A stretch of 64,000 nucleotides of DNA from Osedax frankpressi. Taxonomy: Eukaryota > Annelida > Polychaeta > Sabellida > Siboglinidae. The DNA is taken from contig OZ038318.1 in the NCBI GenBank assembly GCA_964035775.1, positions 10,688,979 through 10,752,978 of the forward strand, read 5' to 3'. The translations under genes and the position numbers were made by a program. Position 1 is the stretch's first letter; each line of letters begins with the position of its first letter. This document shows, piece by piece, positions 11,872-28,500 of the stretch. The notes under the pieces are model-generated. The model was not told where the DNA came from and made no database searches. It worked only from the letters and a program-made list of their open reading frames with translations.

Positions 11872-14800
11872 ATTAGTAATTAATGTATACTCACTAATAC
11901 AAATTATGTATAATATAGTTAGTAATTAACATATGCATACTAATACAAATTAGGTATAATGTAATTAGTAATTATCGTATAATCACTAATACAAATTAGG
12001 TATAATGTAATTAGTAATTAACGTATACTCACTAATACTAATTAGGTAATAAGTAATTAAGGTATAATCACTAATACAAATAAGGTATAATGTAATTAGT
12101 AATTAACGTATACCCACTAATACAAATTAGGTATAATATAATTAGTAATTAATATATACATACTAATACAAATTAGGTATAATGTAATTAGAAATTATCG
12201 TATAATCACTAATACAAATTAGGTATAATGTAATTAATAATTAAGGTATAATCACTAATACAAATTAGGTATAATGTAATTAGTAATTAAAGTATACTCA
12301 CTAATACAAATTAGGAATAATGTACTTAGTAATTAACGTATACTCACTAATTAACGCATAATCACTAATACAAATTAGTTATAATGTAATTAGTAATTAA
12401 CGTATAATCACTAATACAAATTAGGTATAATGTAATTAGTAATTAAAGTATACTCACTAATACAAATTAGGAATAATGTAATTAGTAATTAACGAATACT
12501 TACTAATACAAATTAGGTATAATGTAATATGTAATTAACCTATACTCACTAATATAAATTAGGTATAATGTAACTAGTAATTAACGTATACTCACTAATA
12601 CGAATTAGTTATAATGTAATTAGTAATTAACATATATTCACTAATACTAATTAGTTATAATGTAATTTGTAATTAACGTATACTCAATAAAACAAATTAG
12701 GTATAATGTAATTAGTAATTAACGTATAATCACTAATACAAATTAGTTATAATGTAATTAGTAATTAACGTATACTCAATAAAACAAATTAGGTATAATG
12801 TAATTTGTAATTAACGTATATTCAATAAAACAAATTCCGTATAATGTAATTAGTAATTAACATATACTCACTAATACAAATTAGGTATAATGTAATATGT
12901 AATTAACGTATATTCACTAATATAAATTTGTTATAAATTAATTAGTAATTAACATATATTTACTAATACAAATTAGTTATAATGTAATTTGTAATTAACG
13001 TATACTCAATAAAACAAATTAGGTATAATGTAATTAGTAATTAACGTATACTCACTAATACAAATTAGGTATAATGTAATTAGTAATTAACGTATACTCA
13101 CTAATACAAATTAAGTATAATGTAATTAGTAATTGACGTATACTCACTAATACAAATTAGTTATAATGTAATTAGTAATTAACATATACTCACTAATACA
13201 AATTAGGTATAATGTAATATGTAATTAACGTATATTCACTAATATAAATTTGTTATAAATTAATTAGTAATTAACATATATTCACTAATACAAATTAGGT
13301 ATAATATAATTAGTAATTAATGTATACTAACTAATACAAATTAGGTAATTAGTAATTAACGTATAATCACTAATACAAATTCCGTATAATGTAATTAATA
13401 ATTAATGTATACTCACTAATACAAATTAAGTATAATGTAATTAGTAATTAACATATACTCACTAATAAAAATTAGGTATAATGTAATTAGTAATTAACGT
13501 ATACTCACTAATACAAATTCCGTATAATGTAATTAATAATTAATGTATACTCACTAATACAAATTAAGTATAATGTAATTAGTAATTAACGTATACTCAC
13601 TAATACAAATTAGTTATAATGTAATTAGTAATTAACATATACTCACTAATACAAATTAGGTATAATGAAATTAGTAATTGACATATACTCACTCATACAA
13701 ATTAGGTATAATGTAATTAGTAATTAACGTATACTCACCAATATAAATTAGATATAATGTAATTAGTAATTAACTAATATAAATTAAGTATAATGTAATT
13801 AGTAATTAACGTATACTCACTAATACAAATTAGGTATAATGTAATTAGTAATTAACGTATACTCACTAATACAAATTAGGTATAATGTAGTTAGTAATTA
13901 ACATATACATACTAATACAAATTAGGTATAATGTAATTAGTAATTAACATATACTCACTAATACAAATTAGTTATAATGTAATTAGTAATTAACGTTTAC
14001 TCAATAATACAAATTAGTTATAATGTAATTAATGTATAATATCTATTACAATTTAGGTATAATGTAATTAGTAATTAACATATACTTATTAATACAAATT
14101 AGGTATAATGTAACTAGTAATTAACGTATACTCACTAATACAAATTGGTTTAATGTAACTAGTAATTAACGTATACTCACTAATACGAATTAGTTATAAT
14201 GTAATTAGTAATTAACATATACTCACTAAAACAAATTAGTTATAATGTAATTTGTAATTAACGTATACTCAATAAAACAAATTAGGTATAATTTAATTAG
14301 TAATTAACGTATACTCACTAATACAAATTAGGTATAATGTAATTAATAATTAACGTATACTCACTAATACAAATTAGGTATAATATAATTAGTAATTAAC
14401 GTATATTCACTAATATAAATTAGATATAATGTAATTAGTAATTAACATATACTCACTAATACATATTAGGTATAATTAAATTAGTAATTAACATATACTC
14501 ACTAATACAAATTAGATATAATATAATTAGTAATTAATGTATACTAACTAATACAAATTAGGTAATTAGTAATTAACGTATAATCACTAATACAAATTCC
14601 GTATAATGTAATTAGTAATTAACATATACTCACTAATACAAATTAGGTATAATGTAATATGTAATTAACCTATACTCACTAATACAAATTAGGTATAATG
14701 TAATTAGTAATTAACGTATATTCACTAATATAAATTAGTTATAAATTAATTAGTAATTAACATATATTCACTAATACAAATTAGTTATAATGTAATTTGT

Positions 14801-17800
14801 AATTAACGTATACTCAATAAAACAAATTAGGTATAATGTAATTAATAATTAAGGTATAATCACTAATACAAATTAGGTATAATGTAATTAGTAATTAAAG
14901 TATACTCACTAATACAAATTAGGAATAATGTACTTAGTAATTAACGTATACTCACTAATACAAATTAGGTATAATATAATTAGTAATTAATGTATACTAA
15001 CTAATACAAATTAGGTAATTAGTAATTAACGTATAATCACTAATACAAATTCCGTATAATGTAATTAGTAATTAACATATACTCACTAATACAAATTAGG
15101 TATAATGTAATATGTAATTAACCTATACTCACTAATACAAATTAGGTATAATGTAATTAGTAATTAACGTATATTCACTAATATAAATTAGTTATAAATT
15201 AATTAGTAATTAACATATATTCACTAATACAAATTAGTTATAATGTAATTTGTAATTAACGTATACTCAATAAAACAAATTAGGTATAATGTAATTAGTA
15301 ATTAACGTATAATCACTAATACAAATTCCGTATAATGTCATTAATAATTAATGTATACTCACTAATACAAATTAAGTATAATGTAATTAGTAATTAACGT
15401 ATACTCACTAATATAAATTAGTTATAATGAAATTAGTAATTAACATATACTCACTAATACAAATTAGGTATAATGTAACTAGTAATTAACGTATACTCAC
15501 TAATATAAATTAGGTATAATGTAATTAGTAATTAACGTATATTCACTAATATAAATTAGTTATAAATTAATTAGTAATTAACATATATTCACTAATACTA
15601 ATTAGTTATAATGTAATTTGTAATTAACGTATACTCAATAAAACAAATTAGGTATAATGTAATTAGTAATTAACGTATACTCACTAATACAAATTAGGTA
15701 TAATGTAATTAGTAATTAACGTATCCTCACTAAAACAAATTAGGTATAATATAATTAGTAATTAATGTATACTAACTAATACAAATTAGGTAATTAGTAA
15801 TTAACGTATAATCACTAATACAAATTCCGTATAATGTAATTAATAATTAATGTATACTCACTAATACAAATTAGTTATAATGTAATTAGTAATTAACGTA
15901 TACTCAATAAAACAAATTAGGTATAATGTAATTTGTAATTAACGTATACTCAATAAAACAAATTCCGTATAATGTAATTAGTAATTAACATATACTCACT
16001 AATACAAATTAGGTATAATGTAATATGTAATTAACGTATATTCACTAATATAAATTTGTTATAAATAATTAGTAATTAACATATATTCACTAATACAAAT
16101 TAGTTATAATGTAATTTGTAATTAACGTATACTCAATAAAACAAATTAGGTATAATGTAATTAACGTATACTCACTAATACAAATTAGGTATAATGTAAT
16201 TAGTAATTAACGTATACTTACTAATACAAATTAGGTATAATGTAGTTAGTAATTAACATATACATACTAATACAAATTAGGTATAATGTAATTAGTAATT
16301 AACATTTACTCACTAATACAAATTAGTTATAATGTAATTAGTAATTAACGTATACTCAATAATACAAATTAGTTATAATGTAATTAATGTATAATATCTA
16401 TTACAATTTAGGTATAATGTAATTAGTAATTAACATATACTTATTAATACAAATTAGGTATAATGTAACTAGTAATTAACGTATACTCACTAATAAAAAT
16501 TGGTTTAATGTAACTAGTAATTAACGTATACTCACTAATACGAATTAGTTATAATGTAATTAGTAATTAACATATACTCACTAATACAAATTAGTTATAA
16601 TGTAATTTGTAATTAACGTATACTCAATAAAACAAATTAGGTATAATTTAATTAGTAATTAACGTATACTCACTAATACAAATTAGGTATAATGTAATTA
16701 ATAATTAACGTATACTCACTAATACAAATTAGGTATAATATAATTAGTAATTAACGTATACTCACTAATATAAATTAGTTATAATGTAATTAGTAATTAA
16801 CATATACTCACTAATACATATTAGGTATAATGAAATTAGTAATTAACATATACTCACTATTACAAATTAGGTATAATATAATTAGTAATTAATGTATACT
16901 AACTAATACAAATTAGGTAATTAGTAATTAACGTATAATCACTAATACAAATTCCGTATAATGTAATTAGTAATTAACATATACTCACTAATACAAATTA
17001 GGTATAATGTAATATGTAATTAACCTATACTCACTAATACAAATTAGGTATAATGTAATTAGTAATTAACGTATATTCACTAATATAAATTAGTTATAAA
17101 TTAATTAGTAATTAACATATATTCACTAATACAAATTAGTTATAATGTAATTTGTAATTAACGTATACTCAATAAAACAAATTAGGTATAATGTAATTAG
17201 TAATTAACATATACTCACTAATACATATTAGGTATAATGAAATTAGTAATTAACATATACTCACTAATACAAATTAGGTATAATGTAACTAGTAATTAAC
17301 GTATACTCACTAATACAAATTGGTTTAATGTAACTAGTAATTAACGTATACTCACTAATACGAATTAGGTATAATGCAATTAGTAATTAATGTATACTTA
17401 CTAATACAATTTAGGTATAACGTAATTTGTAATTAACGTATACTCACTAATACAAATTAGTTATAATGTAATTAGTAATTAACGTATACTCAATAATACA
17501 CATTAGTTATAATGTAATTAATGTATAATATCTATTACAATTTAGGTATAATGTAATTAGTAATTAACATATACTTAATAATACAAATTAGGTATAATGT
17601 AATTAGTAATCAACGTATACTCACTAATATAAATTAGGTATAATGTAATTAGTAATTAACATATAATCACTAATACAAATTATGTATAATATAATTAGTA
17701 ATTAACGTATACTCACTAATACAAATTAGGTATAATGTAATTAGTAATTAACGTATAATCACTAATATAAATTAGGTATAATGTAATTAGTAATTAACGT

Positions 17801-20559
17801 ATACTCACTAATACAAATTAGGTATAATATAATTATTAATTAATGTATACTCACTAATACAAATTCGTTATAATGTAATTAGTAATTAACGTATACTCAC
17901 TAATACAAATTAGTTATAATGTAATTTGTAATTAACGCATACTCAATAAAACAAATTAGGTATAATTTAATTAGTAATTAACGTATACTCACTAATATAA
18001 ATTAGTTATAATGTAATTAGTAATTAACATATACTCACTAATACATATTAGGTATAATGAAATTAGTAATTAACATATACTCACTAATACAAATTAGGTA
18101 TAATATAATTAGTAATTAATGTATACTAACTAATACAAATTAGGTAATTAGTAATTAACGTATAATCACTAATACAAATTCCGTATAATGTAATTAGTAA
18201 TTAACATATACCCACTAATACAAATTAGGTATAATGTAATATGTAATTAACCTATACTCACTAATACAAATTAGGTATAATGTAATTAGTAATTAACATA
18301 TAATCACTAATACAAATTAGGTATAATATAATTAGTAATTAACGTATACTCACTAATACAAATTAGGTATAATGTAATATGTAATTAACCTTTACTCACT
18401 AATACAAATTAGGTATAATGTAATTAGTAATTAACGTATATTCACTAATATAAATTAGTTATAAATTAATTAGTAATTAACATATATTCACTAATACAAA
18501 TTAGTTATAATGTAATTTGTAATTAACGAATACTCAATAAAACAAATTAGGTATAATGTAATTAGTATTTAACGTATACTCATTAATACACATTAGGTAT
18601 AATGTAATTAGTAATTAACGTATACTCACTAATACAAATTAGGTATAATATAATTAGTAATTAATGTATACTAACTAATACAAATTAGGTAATTAGTAAT
18701 TAACGTATAATCACTAATACAAATTCCGTATAATGTAATTAGTAATTAACATATACTCACTAATACAAATTAGGTATAATGTAATATGTAATTAACCTAT
18801 ACTCACTAATACAAATTAGGTATAATATAATTAGTAATTAACGTATACTCACTAATACAAATTAGGTATAATGTAATTAGTAATTAACATATAATCACTA
18901 ATACAAATTAGGTATAATATAATTAGTAATTAACGTATACTCTCTAATACAAATTAGGTATAATATAATTAGTAATTAATATATACTCACTAATATAAAT
19001 TAGTTATAATGTAATTAGTAATTAACATATACTCACTAATACATATTAGGTATAATGAAATTAGTAATTAACATATACTCACTAATACAAATTAGGTATA
19101 ATATAATTAGTAATTAATGTATACTAACTAATACAAATTAGGTAATTAGTAATTAACGTATAATCACTAATACAAATTCCGTATAATGTAATTAGTAATT
19201 AACATATACTCACTAATACAAATTAGGTATAATGTAATATGTAATTAGCCTATACTCACTAATACAAATTAGGTATAATGTAATTAGTAATTAACGTATA
19301 TTCACTAATATAAATTAGTTATAAATTAATTAGTAATTAACATATATTCACTAATACAAATTAGTTATAATGTAATTTGTAATTAACGTATACTCAATAA
19401 AACAAATTAGGTATAATGTAATTAGTAATTAACATATACTCACTAATACATATTAGGTATAATGAAATTAGTAATTAACATATACTCAGTAATACAAATT
19501 AGGTATAATGTAACTAGTAATTAACGTATACTCACTAATACAAATTGGTTTAATGTAACTAGTAATTAACGTATACTCACTAATACGAATTAGGTATAAT
19601 GCAATTAGTAATTAATGTATACTTACTAATACAATTTAGGTATAACGTAATTTGTAATTAACGTATACTCACTAATACAAATTAGTTATAATGTAATTAG
19701 TAATTAACGTATACTCAATAATACACATTAGTTATAATGTAATTAATGTATAATATCTATTACAATTTAGGTATAATGTAATTAGTAATTAACATATACT
19801 TAATAATACAAATTATGTATAATGTAATTAGTAATTAACGTATACTCACTAATATAAATTTGGTATAATGTAATTAGTAATTAACATATAATCACTAATA
19901 CAAATTATGTATAATATAATTAGTAATTAACGTATACTCACTAATACAAATTAGGTATAATGTAATTAGTAATTAACGTATACTCACTAATATAAATTAG
20001 GTATAATGTAATTAGTAATTAACGTATACTCACTAATACAAATTAGGTATAATATAATTATTAATTAATGTATACTCACTAATACAAATTCGTTATAATG
20101 TAATTAGTAATTAACGTATACTCACTAATACAAATTAGTTATAATGTAATTTGTAATTAACGCATACTCAATAAAACAAATTAGGTATAATATAATTAGT
20201 AATTAACGTATACTCACTAATACAAATTAGGTATAATGTAATTAGTAATTAACATATAATCACTAATACAAATTAGGTATAATATAATTAGTAATTAACG
20301 TATACTCACTAATACAAATTAGGTATAATGTAATATGTAATTAACCTTTACTCACTAATACAAATTAGGTATAATGTAATTAGTAATTAACGTATATTCA
20401 CTAATATAAATTAGTTATAAATTAATTAGTAATTAACATATATTCACTAATACAAATTAGTTATAATGTAATTTGTAATTAACGAATACTCAATAAAACA
20501 AATTAGGTATAATGTAATTAGTATTTAACGTATACTCATTAATACAAATTAGGTATAAT

Positions 20560-23500
20560 ATAATTAGTAATTAATGTATACTAACTAATACAAATTAGGT
20601 AATTAGTAATTAACGTATAATCACTAATACAAATTCCGTATAATGTAATTAGTAATTAACATATATTCACTAATACAAATTAGTTATAATGTAATTTGTA
20701 ATTAACGTATACTCAATAAAACAAATTAGGTATAATGTAATTAGTAATTAACGTATACTCACCAATATAAATTAGATATAATGTAATTAGTAATTAACAT
20801 ATACTCACTATTATAAATTAGGTATAATGTAATTAGTAGTTAACGTATACTCACTAATACAAATTAGGTATAATGTAATTAGTAATTAACGTATACTAAC
20901 TAATACAAATTGGGTATAATGTAATTAGTAATTAACGTATACTCACTAATACAAATTAGTAATAATGTAATTAATGTATAATATCTATTACAATTTAGGT
21001 ATAATGTAGTTAGTAATTAACATATACATACTAATACAAATTAGGTATAATGTAATTAGTAATTAATGTATACTCACTAATACAAATTAGGTATAATGTA
21101 ATTAGTAATTAACATATACTTAATAATACAAATTAGGTATAATGCAATTAGTAATTAATGTATACTTACTAATACAAATTAGGTATAATGTAATTAGTAA
21201 TTAACGTATACTCACTAATACAAATTAGTTATAATGTAATTAGTAATTAACGTATACTCAATAATACAAATTAGTTATAATGTAATTAATGTATAATATC
21301 TATTACAATTTAGGTATAATGTAATTAGTAATTAAAATATACTTAATAATACAAATTAGGTATAATGTAATTAGTAATTAACGTATACTCACTAATATAA
21401 ATTAGGTATAATGTAATTAGTAATTAACATATAATCACTAATACAAATTAGGTATAATATAATTAGTAATTAACGTATACTCACTAATACAAATTAGGTA
21501 TAATGTAATTAGTAATTAACGTATACTCATTAATATAAATTAGGTATAATGTAATTAGTAATTAACGTATACTCACTAATACAAATTAGGTATAATATAA
21601 TTATTAATTAATGTATACTCACTAATACAAATTAGTTATAATGTAATTAGTAATTAACATATACTCACTAATACAAATTAGGTATAATGAAATTAGTAAT
21701 TAACATATACTCACTAATACAAATTAGGTATAATGTAATTATTAATTAACGTATATTCACCAATATAAATTAGATATAATGTAATTAGTAATTAACATAT
21801 ACTCACTAATATAAATTAAGTATAATGTAATTAGTAATTAACATATACTCACTAATACAAATTAGTTATAATGTAATTAGTAATTAACGTATACTCAATA
21901 ATACAAATTAGTTATAATGTAATTAATGTATAATATCTATTACAATTTAGGTATAATGTAATTAGTAATTAACATATACTTATTAATACAAATTAGTTAT
22001 AATGTAATTAAAGTATAATATCTATTACAATTTAGGTATAATGTAATTAGTAATTAACATATACTCACAAATATAAATTAGGTATAATGTAATTAGTAAT
22101 TAACATATACTCACTAATACAAATTAGGTATAATGTAATATGTAATTAACCTATACTCACTAATACAAATTAGGTATAACGTAATTAGTAATTAACATAT
22201 ACTCACTAATAGAAATTAGTTATGATGTAATTAGTAATTAACGTATACTTAATAATACAAATTAGTTATAATGTAATTAACGTATAATATCTATTACAAT
22301 TTAGGTATAATGTAATTAGTAATTAACATATACTCACAAATATAAATTAGGTATAATGTAATTAGTAATTAACATATACTCACTAATACAAATTAGGTAT
22401 AATATAGTTATTAATTAATGTATACTCACTAATACAAATTAGTTATAATGTAATTAGTAATTAACATATACTCACTAATACAAATTAGGTATAATGAAAT
22501 TAGTAATTAACATATACTCACTAATACAAATTAGGTATAATGTAATTATTAATTAACGTATACTCACCAATATAAATTAGATATAATGTAATTAGTAATT
22601 AACATATACTCACTAATATAAATTAAGTATAATGTAATTAGTAATTAACGTATACTCACTAATACAAATTAGGTATAATGTAATTAGTAAGTAACGTATA
22701 CTCACTAATACAAATTAGGTATAATGTAATTAGTAATTAACGTATGCTCACTAATACAAATTAGGTATAATGTAGTTAGTAATTAACATATACATACTAA
22801 TACAAATTAGGTATAATGTAATTAGTAATTAACATATACTCACTAATACAAATTAGTTATAATGTAATTAGTAATTAACGTATACTCAATAATACAAATT
22901 AGTTATAATGTAATTAATGTATAATATCTATTACAATTTAGGTATAATGTAATTAGTAATTAACATATACTTATTAATACAAATTAGGTATAATGTAACT
23001 AGTAATTAACGTATACTCACTAATACAAATTGGTTTAATGTAACTAGTAATTAACGTATACTCACTAATACGAATTAGTTATAATGTAATTAGTAATTAA
23101 CATATACTCACTAATACAAATTAGTTATAATGTAATTTGTAATTAACGTATACTCAATAAAACAAATTAGGTATAATTTAATTAGTAATTAACGTATACT
23201 CACTAATACAAATTAGGTATAATGTAATTAATAATTAACGTATACTCTCTAATACAAATTAGGTATAATATAATTAGTAATTAATATATACTCACTAATA
23301 TAAATTAGTTATAATGTAATTAGTAATTAACATATACTCACTAATACATATTAGGTATAATGAAATTAGTAATTAACATATACTCACTAATACAAATTAG
23401 GTATAATATAATTAGTAATTAATGTATACTAACTAATACAAATTAGGTAATTAGTAATTAACGTAAAATCACTAATACAAATTCCGTATAATGTAATTAG

Positions 23501-25592
23501 TAATTAACATATACTCACTAATACAAATTAGGTATAATGTAATATGTAATTAACCTATACTCACTAATACAAATTAGGTATAATGTAATTAGTAATTAAC
23601 GTATATTCACTAATATAAATTAGTTATAAATTAATTAGTAATTAACATATATTCACTAATACAAATTAGTTATAATGTAATTTGTAATTAACGTATACTC
23701 AATAAAACAAATTAGGTATAATGTAATTAGTAATTAACATATACTCACTAATACATATTAGGTATAATGAAATTAGTAATTAACATATACTCACTAATAC
23801 AAATTAGGTATAATGTAACTAGTAATTAACGTATACCAACTAATACAAATTGGTTTAATGTAACTAGTAATTAACGTATACTCACTAATACGAATTAGGT
23901 ATAATGCAATTAGTAATTAATGTATACTTACTAATACAATTTAGGTATAACGTAATTTGTAATTAACGTATACTCACTAATACAAATTAGTTATAATGTA
24001 ATTAGTAATTAACGTATACTCAATAATACACATTAGTTATAATGTAATTAATGTATAATATCTATTACAATTTAGGTATAATGTAATTAGTAATTAACAT
24101 ATACTTAATAATACAAATTAGGTATAATGTAATTAGTAATTAACGTATACTCACTAATATAAATTAGGTATAATGTAATTAGTAATTAACATATAATCAC
24201 TAATACAAATTAAGTATAATATAATTAGTAATTAACGTATACTCACTAATATAAATTAGGTATAATGTAATTAGTAATTAACGTATACTCACTAATACAA
24301 ATTATGTATAATATAATTAGTAATTAACGTATACTCACTAATACAAATTAGGTATAATGTAATTAGTAATTAACGTATACTCACTAATATAAATTAGGTA
24401 TAATGTAATTAGTAATTAACGTATACTCACTAATACAAATTAGGTATAATATAATTATTAATTAATGTATACTCACTAATACAAATTCGTTATAATGTAA
24501 TTAGTAATTAACGTATACTCACTAATACAAATTAGTTATAATGTAATTTGTAATTAACGCATACTCAATAAAACAAATTAGGTATAATTTAATTAGTAAT
24601 TAACGTATACTCACTAATACAAATTAGGTATAATGTAATTAATAATTAACATATACTCACTAATACAAATTAGGTATAATATAATTAGTAATTAACGTAT
24701 ACTCACTAATATAAATTAGTTATAATTTAATTAGTAATTAACATATACTCACTAATACATATTAGGTATAATGAAATTAGTAATTAACATATACTCACTA
24801 ATACAAATTAGGTATAATATAATTAGTAATTAATGTATACTAACTAATACAAATTAGGTAATTAGTAATTAACGTATAATCACTAATACAAATTCCGTAT
24901 AATGTAATTAGTAATTAACATATACTCACTAATACAAATTAGGTATAATGTAATATGTAATTAACCTATACTCACTAATACAAAGTAGGTATAATGTAAT
25001 TAGTAATTAACGTATAATCACTAATACAAATTCCGTATAATGTAATTAGTAATTAACATATACTCACTAATACAAATTAGGTATAATGTAATATGTAATT
25101 AACCTATACTCACTAATACAAAGTAGGTATAATGTAATTAGTAATTAATGTATATTCACTAATATAAATTAGTTATAAATTAATTAGTAATTAACATATA
25201 TTCACTATTACAAATTAGTTATAATGTAATTTGTAATTAACGTATACTCAATACAACAAATTAGGTATAATGTAATTAGTAATTAACGTATAATCACTAA
25301 TACAAATTCCGTATAATGTCATTAATAATTAATGTATACTCACTAATACAAATTAAGTATAATGTAATTAGTAATTAACGTATACTCACTAATATAAATT
25401 AGTTATAATGTAATTAGTAATTAACATATACTCACTAATACATATTAGGTATAATGAAATTAGTAATTAACATATACTCACTAATACAAATTAGGTATAA
25501 TGTAATTAGTAATTAACGTATATTCACTAATACAAATTAGGTCATTAGTAATTAGTAATTAACGTATATTCACTATTACAAATTAGGTATAA
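20560..25592. repeat. higher-order satellite block, copy 1 (about 5.03 kb)
   Basis: The order of rare monomer variants here repeats in the next block with a constant shift. The atagaaattag variant at 22210 recurs at 27243, and the caaagtagg variant at 24981 recurs at 30015. The shift is 5,033-5,034 bp. The copies differ at only a few scattered sites. Boundaries are approximate. Confidence 0.85.
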
Positions 25593-28500
25593 TATAATTA
25601 GTAATTAATGTATACTAACTAATACAAATTAGGTAATTAGTAATTAACGTATAATCACTAATACAAATTCCGTATAATGTAATTAGTAATTAACATATAT
25701 TCACTAATACAAATTAGTTATAATGTAATTTGTAATTAACGTATACTCAATAAAACAAATTAGGTATAATGTAATTAGTAATTAACGTATACTCACCAAT
25801 ATAAATTAGATATAATGTAATTAGTAATTAACATATACTCACTATTATAAATTAGGTATAATGTAATTAGTAGTTAACGTATACTCACTAATACAAATTA
25901 GGTATAATGTAATTAGTAATTAACGTATACTAACTAATACAAATTGGGTATAATGTAATTAGTAATTAACGTATACTCACTAATACAAATTAGTAATAAT
26001 GTAATTAATGTATAATATCTATTACAATTTAGGTATAATGTAGTTAGTAATTAACATATACATACTAATACAAATTAGGTATAATGTAATTAGTAATTAA
26101 TGTATACTCACTAATACAAATTAGGTATAATGTAATTAGTAATTAACATATACTTAATAATACAAATTAGGTATAATGCAATTAGTAATTAATGTATACT
26201 TACTAATACAAATTAGGTATAATGTAATTAGTAATTAACGTATACTCACTAATACAAATTAGTTATAATGTAATTAGTAATTAACGTATACTCAATAATA
26301 CAAATTAGTTATAATGTAATTAATGTATAATATCTATTACAATTTAGGTATAATGTAATTAGTAATTAAAATATACTTAATAATACAAATTAGGTATAAT
26401 GTAATTAGTAATTAACGTATACTCACTAATATAAATTAGGTATAATGTAATTAGTAATTAACATATAATCACTAATACAAATTAGGTATAATATAATTAG
26501 TAATTAACGTATACTCACTAATACAAATTAGGTATAATGTAATTAGTAATTAACGTATACTCATTAATATAAATTAGGTATAATGTAATTAGTAATTAAC
26601 GTATACTCACTAATACAAATTAGGTATAATATAATTATTAATTAATGTATACTCACTAATACAAATTAGTTATAATGTAATTAGTAATTAACATATACTC
26701 ACTAATACAAATTAGGTATAATGAAATTAGTAATTAACATATACTCACTAATACAAATTAGGTATAATGTAATTATTAATTAACGTATATTCACCAATAT
26801 AAATTAGATATAATGTAATTAGTAATTAACATATACTCACTAATATAAATTAAGTATAATGTAATTAGTAATTAACATATACTCACTAATACAAATTAGT
26901 TATAATGTAATTAGTAATTAACGTATACTCAATAATACAAATTAGTTATAATGTAATTAATGTATAATATCTATTACAATTTAGGTATAATGTAATTAGT
27001 AATTAACATATACTTATTAATACAAATTAGTTATAATGTAATTAACGTATAATATCTATTACAATTTAGGTATAATGTAATTAGTAATTAACATATACTC
27101 ACAAATATAAATTAGGTATAATGTAATTAGTAATTAACATATACTCACTAATACAAATTAGGTATAATGTAATATGTAATTAACCTATACTCACTAATAC
27201 AAATTAGGTATAACGTAATTAGTAATTAACATATACTCACTAATAGAAATTAGTTATGATGTAATTAGTAATTAACGTATACTTAATAATATAAATTAGT
27301 TATAATGTAATTAACGTATAATATCTATTACAATTTAGGTATAATGTAATTAGTAATTAACATATACTCACAAATATAAATTAGGTATAATGTAATTAGT
27401 AATTAACATATACTCACTAATACAAATTAGGTATAATATAGTTATTAATTAATGTATACTCACTAATACAAATTAGTTATAATGTAATTAGTAATTAACA
27501 TATACTCACTAATACAAATTAGGTATAATGAAATTAGTAATTAACATATACTCACTAATACAAATTAGGTATAATGTAATTATTAATTAACGTATACTCA
27601 CCAATATAAATTAGATATAATGTAATTAGTAATTAACATATACTCACTAATATAAATTAAGTATAATGTAATTAGTAATTAACGTATACTCACTAATACA
27701 AATTAGGTATAATGTAATTAGTAAGTAACGTATACTCACTAATACAAATTAGGTATAATGTAATTAGTAATTAACGTATGCTCACTAATACAAATTAGGT
27801 ATAATGTAGTTAGTAATTAACATATACATACTAATACAAATTAGGTATAATGTAATTAGTAATTAACATATACTCACTAATACAAATTAGTTATAATGTA
27901 ATTAGTAATTAACGTATACTCAATAATACAAATTAGTTATAATGTAATTAATGTATAATATCTATTACAATTTAGGTATAATGTAATTAGTAATTAACAT
28001 ATACTTATTAATACAAATTAGGTATAATGTAACTAGTAATTAACGTATACTCACTAATACAAATTGGTTTAATGTAACTAGTAATTAACGTATACTCACT
28101 AATACGAATTAGTTATAATGTAATTAGTAATTAACATATACTCACTAATACAAATTAGTTATAATGTAATTTGTAATTAACGTATACTCAATAAAACAAA
28201 TTAGGTATAATTTAATTAGTAATTAACGTATACTCACTAATACAAATTAGGTATAATGTAATTAATAATTAACGTATACTCTCTAATACAAATTAGGTAT
28301 AATATAATTAGTAATTAATATATACTCACTAATATAAATTAGTTATAATGTAATTAGTAATTAACATATACTCACTAATACATATTAGGTATAATGAAAT
28401 TAGTAATTAACATATACTCACTAATACAAATTAGGTATAATATAATTAGTAATTAATGTATACTAACTAATACAAATTAGGTAATTAGTAATTAACGTAA